64,000 nt of DNA, taken from NCBI RefSeq assembly GCF_019097595.1, contig NC_080722.1, forward strand, positions 21,597,630 through 21,661,629. The letters run 5' to 3'. Positions within the stretch are counted from its first letter, which is position 1; every line of letters begins with the position of its first letter. Source of the stretch: Hemibagrus wyckioides. Taxonomy: Eukaryota; Chordata; Actinopteri; Siluriformes; Bagridae. Made by a program: the position numbers and the translations under genes. The notes beneath the pieces were generated by a model. The model worked only from the letters and a program-made list of their open reading frames with translations. It did not search any database and was not told the origin of the DNA. Positions 60,851 through 64,000 of this stretch are shown here, piece after piece.

Positions 60851-62204
60851 ATCTAATTGTGAAATTAATCAAAATGCAAATTAAAGTACTGTGCCTTAAT
60901 AATATCAATTTATAGTCGGCGTATTTCTCCGGCAGTTTTATGTTTTATGTAGGTCTGGATTGTGCTAGGGATGAAACGATTTATTCAGTATGTACAGTCA
61001 TTTTGGCGCAAATTAACATCATTGCTAAATGAGATGCACGCTTGTTTTCTGTTTTCTGTAATTAACATTTGCAACATCTGCCGATGTGTGTGTGATATGC
61101 TAGTTACCTAACATGTAGCTGATGCTAACAATTAGCTAGCTAGCAAGTTTAGACTTAGGTTAACAAACAGGCTGCTAATGTTAAGGGTGCTTAAATATAC
61201 TCAGCCTAAGCAGAGCAGCCGTCAGTCGGCCTCCTTAATGTGTAAGTACATGGGAAACTGACCGTTGGAGTGCGGATATGCAGCTAGATTCAAGCTGATG
61301 CTTATGGTTGTGTGAACCGACTCTGAAGCATGAGTTTGAGTGAAGCAGACTAGACTTCAGCGTGCCATTGAGGTTGATGATGGCCACAGTGCAGAATGTA
61401 CTTCAATGTCTGTTGCATCTTTGTTGTTATATTTGCGAGTGGTCTTCAGTTTATTGAGGTAAATCACTGAGCTCACCTCACTGATAACATTTTTTCTTTC
61501 ACAGGTCCATCTTGCTATTTGCACAGTAAACACATTCAAAGGCATAGTGGTAAGTACTGTTGCATTTCTTATGCATAAGGACACCATTATTAACAAAAAT
61601 CATTTGGAAGTGATGATGGGTTTTCATCAAATGTTTTGATAGTGTAATAGACCATTTTACTTAGATTTAGATTGCAGACTGTAGTTTTATTTACGTGACT
61701 AATGAACTTTATGTATGTTACATACTTTATATATGTTTTATACCTTGCAAAATCAGTATTGTTTATTGGTTGCCGGTTAAAATGGCTTAATAAATTTGAA
61801 ACATTACTTTCAGTTGGCTGCTTGAGAAGGACAAGTACTTTATTTATAATTACTTTCAATAAAGAAGGTGCTCCTGTCACACTTTGTTTTACATATGGAC
61901 CCTTAAATGTCCCCACAAAGAAGAAAGCAGTCTAATGTACTTGTTGCACCATCACATCACACAGTCTCCAGTCTTCTTCCAATTGTCCAGTAGGCCCTTT
62001 TAAATTTTCAGTGGACCTACTTACTTGAGACATCTCTTTTTTTTTCTCCACACTGCTCTCACAACAGATTGCTGCATAAAAAGTAAGTCTGCCATGTATG
62101 ATATAAAATTTCACAATAGGTCACTTTGATTTGGTGCTGCTTAATCTGAGACAGGTTTTTGGACTCCAGTGAGTTTTACATGAAATCTTGTCTGTTTTGT
62201 ACAG

Positions 62205-62572
62205 GGCATGGATGAAGATGCCATCAAGGAGGCCATTGAAGACACCACTATTGGAATTTATGTTCTCAAAGAATATGCTTCAAATGATGAACCAAATGAC
62301 ATTGGAATTGTACTTGAAGGCATCAAGGTCTCAATACAGCAGTATCAAGGCAGCAGTGTCTCAATAATGCAGCATTAGCTGTGGCTATTCTGTTCGGACT
62401 GATGTATGCTCTAAATCTCAGCTACCCTGCCAAACTTCGCTACACCTTTGAGGTTGTCCAAAAGATTTTTATGGAACTGGATGGAGGTAAACTTTCTAAC
62501 AAAGCACAAAACTCTGAAAAACAGACTAGTTCAATAAAAGAGTTACAGAGTCTGAACTTTATCACAACTTGA
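62205..62572 (+). pseudogene. C-terminal exon of a fish-type uncharacterised protein (SAMD3-like family?), frameshifted
   Basis: After acceptor TTTTGTACAG the frame reads MDEDAIKEAIEDTTIGIYVL then NDIGIVLEGIKV. At about 62330 the frame shifts. The continuation AALAVAILFGLMYALNLSYP, then AKLRYTFEVVQKIFMELDGG, is open to the stop at 62570-62572. The LFGLMYALNLSYP...LRYTFEVVQK block is a tail I recall from a large set of uncharacterised fish proteins, some labelled SAMD3-like. One missing base would explain the break. Function unknown. Confidence 0.5.
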
Positions 62573-63335
62573 TGGAGGTAAACATTTCATAAACCCTTAA
62601 GCTGTTCTTAAAGGCATTGCTATATGATTTGCACTTTTTTGTGAATTCCCTGTAAGTTTACAATGTTTTCTTTTTTGAAGTCATTGAGTTCTAATGTAAC
62701 CTTTATAACAGTGCCCCTTTTTTGCCATATTCACTTATGATGCCATGTTTGGTTTATTTCAGTGAAATAATTTTTCTTCAGAATTCACTTTGTAACACTT
62801 CACACTTGTATTTGGCTGTGACAGTACGTTATACTTGGCCTGACGGAAATGTATGATTTGCAAAGTTAATGCTCAGTATAGCTTGTTTGTATAAAGCCCT
62901 GGTTCCGCCTTTTTTGTCAGAGCTCCTTAGTATTTTCCATTGATTGTTTTCTGTTTGCACACACTAAAACCTGAAACCTATACATTGTTTACTATGTGTC
63001 AGACATAATGAAATTACTGTTAATTTACATTATACATTTGAATAATGTTGCCACTAAGAAATTATGTTAGACTTGTCAGTGATAATAGAGTATCATGGAC
63101 ATGATTAAAATACATTAAAATTACACAATTAATTGCTATTACAGTAAATTATAAAAATTATCTTAAGTCACCATGATTCTTTTACACTAGTCTAACATGA
63201 ATTAAATATTTTGGTTTAACAAGCAAAAATTGTGTAATTTAGCCACATTTTGATAATGTGGGACCGATGTACACATTAAAATCAAGTAAATTCAAAGGAT
63301 TATTTTTTTCAGTGTAGTTTAAAAGCAGGAGTTAC
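62573..63335. other. No gene seen
   Basis: AT-rich sequence after the gene fragment; nothing recognised. Confidence 0.5.
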
Positions 63336-63720
63336 AGTGCTTAAAAACCACAGTGTTGTGAGCAATTTTAATCACCATTTACTGAATGATATATATAAAA
63401 TGTTTTTGGTTTTTGTTTATATTCTTTAATTAGTTATTTATTTACCTTTTATTATTTCCTTGCTGCATCTACAACAGAAAAATAGAAAAAATTTAATGTA
63501 TATGTGAAACAAATTTTTTGTTTTGTTTTCTTAGGGCTTATATTCTGCCTGCTGAACAAGAAGTGCTATCAAAATGGTACTATCTATATGGAGAATATGC
63601 CTCACTTTTTGACATTTGTCAGCGTCATTTCCAGCTGTCAAATGTGATTTGTTTGCACTAACTTACATACCATGAATTTTTGATGAGGCACATAATTAAG
63701 CTTCTGTTTTAACTCCAGAT
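63336..63720 (-). pseudogene. Duplicate of the gene A promoter and 5' exon region, damaged
   Basis: Matches 59250-59840 (CACCATTTACTGAATGATAT, CTGCTGAACAAG against CAGGCTTGAGAAC, ATAATTAAGCTTCTGTTTT). The splice donor that reads CTTACC on the plus strand at 59697 is CTTATA here, and the TATA-like box is lost. The region is thus a non-functional copy, perhaps the start of a further family member. Confidence 0.5.
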
Positions 63721-64000
63721 CCTTACACATCATTTGAAGACAAGTATGAAGGGGCAAGATTGTGAATAGCTTTAAAAGTGAGAAGAAGAACCTTAAAGTC
63801 AATGCGAAGCTTGACGGGAAGCCAGTGAGGCTGCTGCAAAACCAGAGTGATGTGGTGAAATGAAGGAGTTTTAGTGATGACACGAGCTGTCGAATTTTGA
63901 ACCAGTTGAAGTTTAAGAAGGGATTTGTGAGCGAGACCAAAAAGAAGAGAGTTACAATAATCGATACGGAAGGTAACAAGATTGTGAACAAGAATAGCAG
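63721..64000 (-). pseudogene. L2-type LINE ORF2, C-terminal piece (runs off the right edge)
   Basis: The minus-strand reading [51 protein letters not shown] and [10 protein letters not shown] is the typical L2 end segment. It is open in this frame within the window. Confidence 0.8.

Overview
The window looks like nuclear DNA from a ray-finned fish, most likely a teleost. It is AT-rich and full of microsatellites, its genes are split into short exons with GT-AG introns, and its repeats are typical of teleosts: Tc1-like DNA transposons, Rex1/CR1-, L2- and RTE-type LINEs, a DIRS-like relic, Ty3/gypsy relics, a PIF/Harbinger transposase relic, hAT-type short elements and a SINE. The species cannot be named from the sequence. 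No bacterial genes, rRNA, tRNA or CRISPR arrays were recognised.

The main host content is a tandem family of secreted or matrix glycoprotein genes, all on the minus strand. Gene A (59024 down to 43095) can be assembled completely: signal peptide, two short stalk exons, a four-exon NIDO (nidogen-like) domain, eight mucin-like micro-exons of 18-33 nt, one EGF-like exon, a four-exon zona pellucida (ZP) domain, and a very short last exon. All 21 exons keep phase and give about 586 residues. Gene C (3968 down to 275, running off the left edge) has the same 5' architecture: signal exon, two stalk exons, NIDO exons and the first two micro-exons. Between them, at about 17.9-24.5 kb, lie decayed pieces of a third copy (copy B). 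A duplicated but damaged promoter and 5' region sits at 63.34-63.72 kb. Most micro-exons and stalk exons have a (CT)n microsatellite as the polypyrimidine tract of their acceptor, and blocks of these exons have been duplicated in tandem.

Layout: 0-5 kb gene C and its promoter; 5-17 kb LINE and transposon graveyard, with an L2 LINE split by a Rex1/CR1-like LINE that is itself split by a 1.5-kb insertion; 17.4-24.5 kb copy B relics mixed with a DIRS-like relic and an L2 piece; 24.7-25.9 kb a CpG-containing promoter-like stretch with no gene left after it; 25.9-30 kb three LINE pieces; 30-34 kb DNA-transposon relics and a SINE; 35-37 kb Harbinger and gypsy integrase relics; 39.5-41 kb a solo LTR and a short inverted-repeat element; 43-59.8 kb gene A, whose introns carry a gypsy relic and an apparently intact Tc1-like transposon; 60.6-62.6 kb CpG-containing sequence and a frameshifted fragment of a plus-strand gene; 63.3-64 kb the duplicated promoter region and an L2 piece.

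Genes A and C probably encode extracellular proteins in which a NIDO module is joined by a Thr/Ser/Pro-rich stalk to an EGF-ZP module, as in tectorin- or uromodulin-like proteins. This is inferred from domain order and exon phase only.
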